A stretch of 64,000 bases of DNA from G965232465 sp965276005 (GTDB lineage: Bacteria; Pseudomonadota; Alphaproteobacteria; JAQWUY01). The notes under the pieces were generated by a model, which was given only the letters and a program-made list of their open reading frames with translations, was not told the DNA's origin and did not search any database. Numbering within the stretch: the stretch's first letter is position 1; every line of letters begins with the position of its first letter. The translations under genes and the position numbers were made by a program. This document shows, piece after piece, positions 8,294 through 16,386 of this stretch. Location of the stretch: NCBI GenBank assembly GCA_965276005.1, contig OZ254962.1, positions 2,170,001-2,234,000 on the forward strand. The letters are read 5' to 3'.

Positions 8294-9487
8294 ATGTTAC
8301 AACCGATTTTAAACACCCTGTCCATATCAGAACGCACAAATGTTAAGGTGTTTGTTCCCTTAGTTGTGATATATGGGGTGGAATTTGCGGCGATTATCAG
8401 CTTTGGCTTGTTGTGGCTGACTTATAAGCAAGTCCCATTACATATTATTGGTATTATCGGCGGCGTGGTGCCGTTGCTGACCTTTGCAGTGGGCAATTTT
8501 GCCGGATCTATTGGCGATTATACGGGCAACCGCCGCCGGGTGTTGGCGGTTATTTTTGGTGTCTGTATTGCAATGGTGCCGATTATTCATACTGTGCCTA
8601 GTGGCTGGGTGCTGTACATTGCTGGGACTGTATTTTTGGTTGGTGCCAATGTACAGCTGCCGTTATTCGATGGGATTTTGACTCAGCTGTTTCCGCTGCA
8701 AGAAAACCGCAGTTTTAGTTTTTTGTGGATTCGAGGGCTTTTGACACTGGGGTTTTTAATCGGCACTTTGTGGGTGGGCAAGTTTTACGATGTATATGGT
8801 CTTGTCGCTTTGCCTTGGGTGGGGTTGGCATTGCTGGTATGCACTTTGGTTTTGATTATGGGGTTCGACGACAGCACCATTCCTAAACACGGTCGGGACA
8901 TGCCACAAGACACTTTGTGGCACACGGTTAAAGACCTGTTACAGGTGGCGTGGTTTAAAGCGTTTTTGTTGTATAACATACTGTATGGGGTGGGCAATGC
9001 GTTTTATTTTGGCTTTTTTCCGATTCATTTACAAACTATTGGATTTAGCAATATGCACATCGCCCTGACCATCAGCTTAGGGGCGTTGACTGAAGTTATT
9101 ATGTTTTTTATCGGTCATACTTTTGTAAACCGTTATCGTCCGACCCAAATGATGATTGTGTGTGCGGTGGTTGCCCCCGTGCGGTGGGTGCTGTTTTCCC
9201 AGTTTACCGATGTGGGGGCTTTAACTTTGGTGGCGTCTTTACACATGATTACTTTTTCCCTGCACTGGGTGGTGTGTGGATCGTTTATCCAAAAGAATGT
9301 ACCTATATCGTTGGTGTCGACCGCTCAGAACGCATGGCAATCGTGTTGTATGTTTATTCCTATGGCGGTGGTGCTGCCCATCAGTGGGGTTATATACCCT
9401 ATAATCGGGGGCAACATGTTTTTAATCGGGGCAGGGGTGAGTTTTGCGTCCGTATTTGTCGCCGTGTATATGTGGGCAAAAAGATAA
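8294..9487 (+). CDS. Major facilitator superfamily transporter, copy 1
   Basis: A 397-residue polytopic protein with about twelve membrane segments, including a conserved loop GDYTGNRRRVLAV after segment 2 that matches the MFS loop 2-3 signature. The style (short loops, WIRGLLTLGFLIGTLW and FIGHTFVNRYRP segments) suggests the MFS_1-like/LacY-NupG side of the superfamily. The substrate cannot be read from sequence. The gene at 9792 is a clear paralogue, sharing for example the LFP...RSF.FLW.R pattern and the WFKAFLL segment. No Shine-Dalgarno is visible before the ATG; the upstream sequence is the flank of repeat copy B. The gene is enclosed by inverted repeat copies B and C. Confidence 0.88.
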   Translation: MLQPILNTLSISERTNVKVFVPLVVIYGVEFAAIISFGLLWLTYKQVPLHIIGIIGGVVPLLTFAVGNFAGSIGDYTGNRRRVLAVIFGVCIAMVPIIHTVPSGWVLYIAGTVFLVGANVQLPLFDGILTQLFPLQENRSFSFLWIRGLLTLGFLIGTLWVGKFYDVYGLVALPWVGLALLVCTLVLIMGFDDSTIPKHGRDMPQDTLWHTVKDLLQVAWFKAFLLYNILYGVGNAFYFGFFPIHLQTIGFSNMHIALTISLGALTEVIMFFIGHTFVNRYRPTQMMIVCAVVAPVRWVLFSQFTDVGALTLVASLHMITFSLHWVVCGSFIQKNVPISLVSTAQNAWQSCCMFIPMAVVLPISGVIYPIIGGNMFLIGAGVSFASVFVAVYMWAKR

Positions 9488-9559
9488 TGTTGTATAATAT
9501 AAAAAATTCTCGTATGATATGCAGCAAAGCTAATATAAAGTGGTTTAATATAGTCTGCT

Positions 9560-9718
9560 GGTTGGTTTTGGTTTGTGGCTTGTTTGTGAGTCTAGGGGGC
9601 TTCGCCCCCCGTGCGTTTAATGTGGATTTTACCATGCTTGGCATGACAAAATACCACACGCACTTCCCCCCGCATCGAGCACCACATCGGGCTTGCGCCC
9701 TCAGCGGTTGCAACCGCT
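9560..9718. repeat. Multi-hairpin repeat, copy C (inverted)
   Basis: Inverted copy of the repeat at 8114-8275, including the extended flank (GTTTGTGGCTTGTTTGTGAG) and ending in the perfect AGCGGTTGCAACCGCT palindrome (9703-9718). The tip of the long stem is CATGC-CAA-GCATG here instead of CGCAC-GCA-GTGCG; three of five base pairs changed on both sides. With 72 AT-rich bases before it and 73 after, it fills the gap between the two MFS genes; I see nothing else there. Confidence 0.85.
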
Positions 9719-9791
9719 CTTAAAACAACTCTTAAACATCATTTTATATTAGCTCCTGTTAGGATACCCGAACATACAGAAAGATAAACCT

Positions 9792-11021
9792 ATGCTTCTT
9801 ATTCCACTACCCAATAAGTCCCGATGGCTGACCACTTTAACCATTCCCGAACGCCATAATATTGTATTTTTTATACCGTTATTGTTGGTGTATGGTATGG
9901 CATTATCTGCCAGCAGTACTTTTTCTTTGCTGTGGATGGTCGACAAGGGGTTTTCTTTGGTGACGATTGGCATTATTGGCGGCATTATCCCGCTGTGTCT
10001 AGCGTTTGTGGGCAATATTGCCAGCACGCTTGGCGATGGCACCGGCAAACGCAGAATAGTTATTATATATATGCTGATTGTATGTATGTTGTGTGTGCCG
10101 GTGGTGTATTATTTATCGCCCGGATTTGCGTTGTATATCATTGCTATTTTATTTTTTGTCAGTGTGCGGGTGGCACTGCCGATGCTGGATTCGATGATAA
10201 GCCAGCTGTTTCCCATTCGCAACGATCGCAGTTTTAATTTTTTGTGGTTGCGGTCTTTGACCACCTTAGGGGCGATTGTCGGGTTGCTGGGGGCGTCAAA
10301 AGTTTATGACACCTATGGTGTCGACAAGCTGCCTTGGATAAGTTTTTCCTTGATGGCAATATGTCTGCTATTGATGCTGTGGTTTGACGACACGGGCATT
10401 CCCCGTCACAATCGAGGTGCTAAATACAGTATGCGGGCGGTGATTTCCGATTTGTTTCAAGTGCCGTGGTTTAAAGCCTTTTTACTGTTTAACGCCCTGT
10501 ACGGATTGGGCAGTGCTTTTTACTATGGATTTTTTACCATTCACTTACAAAATATCGGCTTGACAAAGCTAGAAATCGCTATTACTTTTGGGGTCGGCTG
10601 TGCTATGGAAATGGGGATGTTTTTTGTTGGCAGACGGCTTATTCGCAACTTTCGCCCCACCCATTTATTGGCACTGTGTGGCGTTGTAGCCCCCATACGG
10701 TGGGTATTATTTGCCCAGTTCGACGATGTGCTATCGCTGAGTTTGGTGGCATTGCTGCACGGGATAACATTTTCGTTGCACTGGGCGGTGTCGTCCTATT
10801 ATATTCAACGCAATGTGCCGCCTTCCTTGTCGGCAACCGCACAAACTGTATGGCAGTCGTCCTGTTTGGAGATTCCACTAGCCCTGATGATTCCACTGAG
10901 CGGGTTTTTATACCCCATTATCGGGGCAAATATGTTTATACTAGGGGCGGCGATTACCGCATTGTCGGTGTTTGTTGCCATATATATGATTGCCCAAAAA
11001 CCCGTAGGTAAGGATGTGTGA
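9792..11021 (+). CDS. Major facilitator superfamily transporter, copy 2
   Basis: A 409-residue twelve-segment transporter, paralogous to the 8294 gene along its whole length. Shared features are an N-terminus with (S/T)I(S/P)ER, the loop GDGTGKRRIVII, LFPIRNDRSFNFLWLRSL, and PWFKAFLLFNALYGLGSAFYYGFF. The two copies have diverged enough that specificity may differ. It is followed after 90 bases by the siderophore-type ABC operon on the same strand, so a role in metal or siderophore handling is possible, but this is inference from position only. ATG start with a weak AAAGATA ribosome site. Confidence 0.88.
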   Translation: MLLIPLPNKSRWLTTLTIPERHNIVFFIPLLLVYGMALSASSTFSLLWMVDKGFSLVTIGIIGGIIPLCLAFVGNIASTLGDGTGKRRIVIIYMLIVCMLCVPVVYYLSPGFALYIIAILFFVSVRVALPMLDSMISQLFPIRNDRSFNFLWLRSLTTLGAIVGLLGASKVYDTYGVDKLPWISFSLMAICLLLMLWFDDTGIPRHNRGAKYSMRAVISDLFQVPWFKAFLLFNALYGLGSAFYYGFFTIHLQNIGLTKLEIAITFGVGCAMEMGMFFVGRRLIRNFRPTHLLALCGVVAPIRWVLFAQFDDVLSLSLVALLHGITFSLHWAVSSYYIQRNVPPSLSATAQTVWQSSCLEIPLALMIPLSGFLYPIIGANMFILGAAITALSVFVAIYMIAQKPVGKDV

Positions 11022-11051
11022 TAGCAGGGGCTATTTGCGATTTTTTGTCCA

Positions 11052-11080
11052 TAGACAAAACAATACAATTGTGGTACTCT
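11052..11080 (+). promoter_or_regulatory. Possible promoter of the iron-siderophore ABC operon
   Basis: TAGACA (11052-11057), 17 bases, then TACTCT (11075-11080), 31 bases upstream of the ABC ATPase ATG. Both boxes are imperfect, but the spacing is ideal and the 90-base gap needs a promoter if the operon is independent of the MFS gene. Confidence 0.35.
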
Positions 11081-11111
11081 ATTTTTTGTTTTTAAAAAGA
11101 GAGGTAATTGT

Positions 11112-11882
11112 ATGGCTGTGGCTGTTAAAAATATATACTTTGCCTATGGCAATACACAGATTTTAACAGATGTTAGCGTGTGTTTTGAAACGGGTACATT
11201 TTCCGCTATTTTGGGACCTAATGGTTGTGGCAAGAGCACTTTGTTTGCGGTTATGTCTCGTATTCACAAGCCCCGTCAAGGGGTGGTAAAAATTAACGGC
11301 ACGGATATATACGATTTGACACCCCGTCAACACGCACAACATATGGCGGTGTTATCACAAATGGGCAATATACCCGAATTTATGAGCGTACACGACATGG
11401 TTATGCAAGGACGGTTTTGTCACCAGTCGTTTTTGTCTAGGTACAGTGATACAGACTTATCAATTGTGGCAGATGCCATGCGTTGTATGGATATTATGCA
11501 TTTGGCAAATCGCAAAGTATCTGAACTGTCTGGTGGGCAAGTACAGCGGTGCCGCATGGCGATGGCACTGGCACAGGATGCGGAGATTATTTTACTGGAC
11601 GAACCAACAACACATTTGGACTTAAAGCATCAATATGTACTGCTTGACATGGGGCGCAGTCTTGCCCAGCAAGGTAAAACGGTCGTTGCCATTTTACACG
11701 ACATGACACAGGCGGCATTGTACGCCGATAAAGTTGTGGTGTTACACAATCAACGCATATATGCCATCGGCACGCCACAGCAGGTGATAACTGTCCGTAT
11801 GATGGCGGATGTTTTTGGCGTCGATACGGTTCGTATTGGCAATCAAAAGGCAGGTTTACATGTCCCAGCCCACCTTGTCTAA
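11112..11882 (+). CDS. Iron-siderophore type ABC transporter ATPase
   Basis: FepC/FecE/FhuC-class ATPase energising uptake of an iron chelate or related compound at the inner membrane. The 256-residue protein has Walker A GPNGCGKS (35-42), the Q-loop region, signature LSGGQ (139-143), Walker B LLDEP (161-165) and an H-loop ILHDMTQA. It overlaps the next gene, a FecCD-type permease, by 23 bases, giving translational coupling. With two permeases and a convergent binding protein the system is complete apart from an outer-membrane receptor, which is not in this window. The chelate is not identifiable. Confidence 0.92.
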   Translation: MAVAVKNIYFAYGNTQILTDVSVCFETGTFSAILGPNGCGKSTLFAVMSRIHKPRQGVVKINGTDIYDLTPRQHAQHMAVLSQMGNIPEFMSVHDMVMQGRFCHQSFLSRYSDTDLSIVADAMRCMDIMHLANRKVSELSGGQVQRCRMAMALAQDAEIILLDEPTTHLDLKHQYVLLDMGRSLAQQGKTVVAILHDMTQAALYADKVVVLHNQRIYAIGTPQQVITVRMMADVFGVDTVRIGNQKAGLHVPAHLV

Positions 11883-12906
11883 TGCCCCATTGCCGGCACA
11901 AAAATCGATGTGGTTTTTTGCCGTTGTGTTTGCGGTGGTTTTGATGGTGACTGTTGCTATGTCGTTGTTTCACATGACCATAGGGGCAAAGTATATCGCT
12001 TGGGAAATTGTCCTCGATGCCATATTTGATTTTGATAAAAAACAGTTTGCTCACCACATAGTCATAAAACAACGCTTGCCCCGTTTGGTGGTGGCGATTG
12101 CCTGTGGGTCGATGCTGGGTTTAGCCGGATTCCAAGCACAAAAACTGTTTCAAAATCCGCTTGTATCTGCAACCACTTTGGGGGTAACGAGCGGAGCGGT
12201 GTTTTTTGTTGTTGCGGGTATATATGTGTTTAATTTGTCGGATACAAATGTGTTTGTGCCGTCCCTCGCAGGGGCTGTGTGTGCGGGGGCGTTGTCGTTT
12301 GGCATGGCACGGGTTATGACCAAGTCTATGGTCAGTAAAGGGGTGCATATCGTTCTAGCAGGCAGCTTGGTCGGCATGTTGTTTAGTGCATTAGCCGTGT
12401 TTGTTATGTCATTAGACCCCATCAGATTTCAACAACTAAAATCATGGCTGTTAGGGGATATTGTCCCCATAAATTACCAAGCCTTACAAACCGTGTGGGT
12501 AATAGCGGTTTTGGGTGTGGTGCTGTTATTATCCCAATCTAGGTCATTAGATGCGTTGATGTTGGGCGATACGCAAGCAACCACATTGGGCGTATCGGTT
12601 AAACGGACAAAAATTTTAACCTTATTGGGGATATTTGTTTTGTCTGCTCTGGTGGTATCTGTGGTCGGACCGATTGGCTTTGTCGGATTGGTGGTGCCAC
12701 ATATTGTAAAAATGTTTGTCAATGAAACCGGTTTTAAAGGGGCGGTATTTGCCATGATATTGGGGGCATTTTTGTTGGTGTTGGCGGATGTGTTGGCACG
12801 GTATATGTTTGCCCCAAAGGTGGTGGTTGTCGGGGCGGTAACGGCGACTGTGGGCGGGGTGTTTTTTATGACATTATTGTTTATAAGGGCAAGAAAATAT
12901 GGATAG
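11860..12906 (+). CDS. FecCD-family permease 1 of the siderophore-type transporter
   Basis: A 348-residue inner-membrane permease of the BtuC/FecCD fold (about ten membrane segments). It shows typical family stretches: RLPRLVVAIACGSMLGLAGF near residue 70, NPLVSATTLGVTSGA, and GPIGFVGLVVPHIVKMFV in the C-terminal half. An in-frame upstream ATG at 11809 exists, but ATG 11860 follows an AAAGGCAGG ribosome site and gives a normal-length N-terminus, so I place the start there, inside the end of the ATPase gene. It overlaps the next permease by 8 bases. Confidence 0.92.
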   Translation: MSQPTLSNAPLPAQKSMWFFAVVFAVVLMVTVAMSLFHMTIGAKYIAWEIVLDAIFDFDKKQFAHHIVIKQRLPRLVVAIACGSMLGLAGFQAQKLFQNPLVSATTLGVTSGAVFFVVAGIYVFNLSDTNVFVPSLAGAVCAGALSFGMARVMTKSMVSKGVHIVLAGSLVGMLFSALAVFVMSLDPIRFQQLKSWLLGDIVPINYQALQTVWVIAVLGVVLLLSQSRSLDALMLGDTQATTLGVSVKRTKILTLLGIFVLSALVVSVVGPIGFVGLVVPHIVKMFVNETGFKGAVFAMILGAFLLVLADVLARYMFAPKVVVVGAVTATVGGVFFMTLLFIRARKYG

Positions 12907-13942
12907 TATAAAAAGTCAAAATGTTGTTGTGTCTATCGGTGATAAAGTCGCTTTGCCCATTTTAAAGCGGTCATGTGTCGTGGGTATCGTGATGCTGATG
13001 ACATTGGTAGTAAGTATTTTTGTGGGTATGAAAATGGGGTCTGTATCTGTATCTTGGCATGATGTGTGGTTAGTGGTACGGGGCGATGTGCATGCCAATG
13101 ATGCGACACAAACCATATGGCAACTACGGATTCCCCGATTGTTGGGCGGTATGGTTGCCGGTATGTTGATGGCACTATCGGGATATATGTTGCAAATTAT
13201 TGCCCAAAATGCCTTAGCCGATCCGGGGGTATTGGGGCTGTCGTCTGGGGCGGTATTGTTTGCCATACTTGCCATATTCTTTGCCCCCCATGTGCCGAAG
13301 GAGTATATGACCGCCGTCACTTTTTTAGGGGCGATACTAACTGGGGGTATGGTTGTTATTGTTGCCAATGGCAATATACAAGGGGCATTTGTGGTATTGG
13401 TAGGGATTGCAATAAGTGCCGTTATCGGTGCGGTGATAGACATTGTCTTTTCGGTGATGCAGTTTGAAGATATGATCGCAACTATGGCAATGATAGCGGG
13501 GGATTTTTCGTATTTATCGTTATCAAATACTTGGTTTTTAATGGTCTGGTTTTGTCTGTGTTTGGGTATTTTTATAGGCTATTGTCGATTGATAAATCCG
13601 CTCAGTTTAGGGGCACAACAGGCATCGTTTTTGGGCATTAGGGTAAGGTCATCGTTGGCGGTGTTGTTGGTGTTGTCTATTGTGGCTATGGCACCGGTAA
13701 TAGCTTTGGCGGGTGCCATTGGTTTTATCGGTTTGGTTGCCACTTTTTTAACAAAAAATTTGATTGGCTATCGGGGTACGGAACTGGGTATTATAAGCAT
13801 GCTGTTAGGCGGTATTATGACCGTTTGGGCGGACACACTGGGCAGAACTCTATTTGCCCCTATAATGATACATGCAGGGGTGTTTATTGCTTTGATTGGC
13901 GGTGTGTTTTTTGTGTTGTTTATATATTTAGGCAAACGGTAA
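12899..13942 (+). CDS. FecCD-family permease 2 of the siderophore-type transporter
   Basis: Second FecCD-fold permease of the pair (347 residues, about ten membrane segments), with LRIPRLLGGMVAGMLMALSG, NALADPGVLGLSSGA and GAIGFIGLVATFLTKNLI at the positions homologous to permease 1. These uptake systems commonly use two different permeases forming a heterodimer. Its start overlaps the end of permease 1 by 8 bases. It is followed directly by a bidirectional terminator shared with the convergent binding-protein gene. Confidence 0.92.
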   Translation: MDSIKSQNVVVSIGDKVALPILKRSCVVGIVMLMTLVVSIFVGMKMGSVSVSWHDVWLVVRGDVHANDATQTIWQLRIPRLLGGMVAGMLMALSGYMLQIIAQNALADPGVLGLSSGAVLFAILAIFFAPHVPKEYMTAVTFLGAILTGGMVVIVANGNIQGAFVVLVGIAISAVIGAVIDIVFSVMQFEDMIATMAMIAGDFSYLSLSNTWFLMVWFCLCLGIFIGYCRLINPLSLGAQQASFLGIRVRSSLAVLLVLSIVAMAPVIALAGAIGFIGLVATFLTKNLIGYRGTELGIISMLLGGIMTVWADTLGRTLFAPIMIHAGVFIALIGGVFFVLFIYLGKR

Positions 13943-13944
13943 TA

Positions 13945-13978
13945 CAAAAAACGGACTGAAAAAACAGTCCCTTTTTTG
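13945..13978. terminator. Bidirectional rho-independent terminator
   Basis: GGACTG (13953-13958), an A6 loop and CAGTCC (13965-13970), followed by CTTTTTTG and preceded by an A run, so it has a T tract on either strand. It sits in the 51-base gap between the convergent permease and binding-protein genes. Confidence 0.85.
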
Positions 13979-13993
13979 TTTTGTACACCGCAT

Positions 13994-14950
13994 TTATTTT
14001 GCGTATTTTGCAAATTCATCTAGTACATATTTATATGTTTCAAATGAACTGGGGTATGCTTTTTCACGGTTAAAAGCAATAAAAGTGTTATTTTGATATG
14101 CGGTCATATACTCCCGCCACCCCGGTGCCACATCGTCCATGTCTTTGTATACGGTTTCTAGTGTTTCGCCAAATTGGTTACGATATGTGGACAGGATATA
14201 ATCTGCATTTAATTCGCCGATAATTTCTGCACTTAACTTGCCCCCGACGCCATTATTGGGGAATTGTTGTTGTACGAAGGGCAGTATGTTAAATCCTAAA
14301 TCGTACGCCACTTTGGTGAGGGCACCGTAATGTTGACGGACAAGCAAAGTTGCTTTGCCCGCATAGGGGGCAAGATACACGGCGGTCATATCCGCAGGGT
14401 TGGTGGTTTTAAATTTGGCTTTTACTGTGGCTAAGTGCTTTTTATATTCTGCGTATTTTGCATCGAAGACAGCTTTTTTGCCTACCCATTCGGCAACATC
14501 CCTATACATTTTAAACATATCAGAGTTAAAGTAATCGACAAATACTACGGGGGCGATGGCTTCTAATTGCTCTTTGGCTTTTAAGTGTTTCACAGTTGCC
14601 ACAATTATATCTGGTTTAGACGCTTTAATCTGTTCCATATCAGAACCAAATTTACCATAGTTAAACAGACCGGTATCTTGGAATTTTACTCCATAGATTT
14701 CCTCCACAGAACGGATATAAGGGCGGTTTTTTTCGTCCGTCTTCATACGGGTTGCCGTGCCGATTAACCGCACGCCCAAATCCCACAGCATAACCGTTGT
14801 CGACATGGTGTGTAAAGATGCTACTCGCTGTGGATTTATGGGGACTTCTACGCTGCGACCTTCGTGGTCTATGACCGTTTTTGTTGCCCCCGCATAGGCA
14901 GAATTTACCCCTACAAATAACACAAGTAAAATAAAGTATACCTTTTTCAT
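13994..14950 (-). CDS. Periplasmic siderophore/iron-chelate binding protein
   Basis: FepB/FecB-class (TroA-fold) binding protein that delivers a chelate to the ABC permeases encoded convergently. The mature part begins with a typical TKTVIDHEGRSVEVP strand and contains the family pattern RVASLHTMSTTVMLWDLGVRL and KPDIIVATV. The start is placed at ATG 14950 (318 residues), with a GGAG ribosome site: from there a clean Sec signal peptide follows, with MKK, a hydrophobic core and cleavage after AYA (about residue 20). The frame is open further upstream but that stretch is not signal-like. It is not a lipoprotein. It has its own promoter with an overlapping palindrome. Confidence 0.9.
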   Translation of the reverse strand: MKKVYFILLVLFVGVNSAYAGATKTVIDHEGRSVEVPINPQRVASLHTMSTTVMLWDLGVRLIGTATRMKTDEKNRPYIRSVEEIYGVKFQDTGLFNYGKFGSDMEQIKASKPDIIVATVKHLKAKEQLEAIAPVVFVDYFNSDMFKMYRDVAEWVGKKAVFDAKYAEYKKHLATVKAKFKTTNPADMTAVYLAPYAGKATLLVRQHYGALTKVAYDLGFNILPFVQQQFPNNGVGGKLSAEIIGELNADYILSTYRNQFGETLETVYKDMDDVAPGWREYMTAYQNNTFIAFNREKAYPSSFETYKYVLDEFAKYAK

Positions 14951-14992
14951 TATTAATCTCCAGTAAAATATGTGCAAACAATACATGTTTAG

Positions 14993-15022
14993 TACTATAT
15001 CATAGTATATGTACACAGACAA
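14993..15022 (-). promoter_or_regulatory. Promoter with overlapping palindrome before the binding-protein gene
   Basis: On the minus strand TTGTCT (15022-15017), 17 bases, TATAGT (14999-14994). The -10 is embedded in the inverted repeat TACTAT-N3-ATAGTA (14993-15007), well placed for a repressor. An iron-responsive regulator would make sense for this gene, but the palindrome is not a recognisable Fur box, so the regulator is unknown. Confidence 0.5.
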
Positions 15023-15049
15023 CAAAAAAACGATAGACACAAAACACTT

Positions 15050-15078
15050 TTGACAAACACCCAATTTTAGAATACAAT
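15050..15078 (+). promoter_or_regulatory. Sigma-70 promoter of the amidase-kinase pair
   Basis: TTGACA (15050-15055), 17 bases, TACAAT (15073-15078), 30 bases before the amidase ATG. The -35 is perfect and the -10 is 5/6. It points away from the divergent binding-protein promoter. Confidence 0.7.
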
Positions 15079-15108
15079 GTAAACCTTAGGTAAAAAAGGG
15101 GGCAGGAC

Positions 15109-16386
15109 ATGAACGAAAATGACATGAGCAAAAATATAAACAATCAATGGATTTCACAAGACGATACCATATTAAAGCAGTACGCCGAAAACAAGGCGTT
15201 ATATGTTATTGGCGTTAAAGATTGTATCGAGACAAAAGATTTTTCCACCACAGGGGGGACTAAAGCGTTACAGGGATATATGGGCGATCGGGATGCGACA
15301 GTGATTGCCCGTTTACGCAGTGCCGGTTTTAAAGTTGCCGGTAAAAACAACTTGCACGAATTGTGTTTTGGTATCACCAGCAACAATCCCCATACTGGAG
15401 CGGTCAAAAACCCCCATAATCCCGATTGTGTCGCTGGGGGCAGCAGTGGCGGTACGGCGGTTGCCATAGCCCTTAATCAGGTGCGGGCGGGCGTGGGAAC
15501 GGATACCGGCGGATCGATTCGTATTCCAGCGGCGTTTTGCGGCATATATGGGTTTCGCCCAACTACGGGGCGGTACCCGTCCGATGGCATTATCCCCATA
15601 TCCAGCACCCGGGACACAGCCGCAGCGATGGGTAACACCTTAGACGATATGTGTACAATGGACGCTATTATGGCGGACAAACCCACCGCATATGAGAATA
15701 TACCCGCTGTGGCACCAACAGACATACGGCTAGGCGTGCCAGATACGGACAGCTTGGGCATTATGGATACGGATGTAGCATCGCTATACGAACAGGCGTT
15801 GGCAAAAGTAAAATCCGCCGGGGTATCGTTGGTATCTGTGTCGTTAAAACAGATACAAGCACTGGTCGCACAAACCAGTTTTCCCGTTGTGCTATATGAA
15901 GTATACCACGACCTGACCGCTTGGCTGTTGGATAGCCATGCGGGGGTATCCCTAGACGATGTTATCGCACAAATCGCCAGCCCTGATGTAAAAAGCGTAT
16001 TACAAACCCATCAAGGGCAGGGGGCTATCCCACAGGATATATACGCAACCGCCCTGTATACAACGGTGCCGAAATTACAGGCAACCTATGCACAGCTGAT
16101 GGCGGACAATCGCTTGGATGCTATCATATCGCCAACGGTACCTGTGCTTGCCCCCAAAATTGGCGAAGACGCAACCATAACCGTACAAAACCAAACCGTC
16201 CCCACATTCGCAACAGTTATCCGCAATACGGACATAGCCAGTAACATCGGCATACCGTCCGTATCTATGCCAATGGGTGTAGTAACACACAATTTGCCGG
16301 CGGGTCTCATGCTGGACGGTTTGAAAAATCAAGACGAAAAATTGTTGACACTGGCAAAGGTCATCGATTGTATGGTACATGCCTAA
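15109..16386 (+). CDS. Amidase-signature family hydrolase
   Basis: Serine amidase of the amidase-signature family (425 residues). The Ser-cisSer-Lys machinery is present: K37 in GVKD, the cis-serine in AGGSSGGTA (S112/S113) and the nucleophile in TDTGGSIRIPA (S136). The substrate cannot be fixed: the family covers GatA, allophanate hydrolase, indole-acetamide and other amide hydrolases. It is too far from the GatA context to be called glutamyl-tRNA amidotransferase, and no urea carboxylase is adjacent. Position just upstream of the urea transport and urease block suggests a role in nitrogen scavenging. Its stop codon abuts the ATG of the next gene. A GGGGGCAGG ribosome site precedes the start; an in-frame ATG five codons later is an alternative. 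Confidence 0.85.
   Translation: MNENDMSKNINNQWISQDDTILKQYAENKALYVIGVKDCIETKDFSTTGGTKALQGYMGDRDATVIARLRSAGFKVAGKNNLHELCFGITSNNPHTGAVKNPHNPDCVAGGSSGGTAVAIALNQVRAGVGTDTGGSIRIPAAFCGIYGFRPTTGRYPSDGIIPISSTRDTAAAMGNTLDDMCTMDAIMADKPTAYENIPAVAPTDIRLGVPDTDSLGIMDTDVASLYEQALAKVKSAGVSLVSVSLKQIQALVAQTSFPVVLYEVYHDLTAWLLDSHAGVSLDDVIAQIASPDVKSVLQTHQGQGAIPQDIYATALYTTVPKLQATYAQLMADNRLDAIISPTVPVLAPKIGEDATITVQNQTVPTFATVIRNTDIASNIGIPSVSMPMGVVTHNLPAGLMLDGLKNQDEKLLTLAKVIDCMVHA

Noticed and set aside
7810..8337. Minus-strand 175-codon frame across the repeats
   Set aside because: It translates the repeated hairpins twice (the same peptide block appears two times) and overlaps the trkH start; it is a by-product of the repeats.
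7984..9718. Insertion sequence or composite transposon around the first MFS gene
   Set aside because: No transposase frame and no target-site duplication; the repeats are hairpin arrays rather than IS ends.
15109..16386. GatA subunit of Glu-tRNA amidotransferase
   Set aside because: The amidase triad is shared by many families, but no gatB or gatC is nearby, and length (425) and context do not favour GatA.
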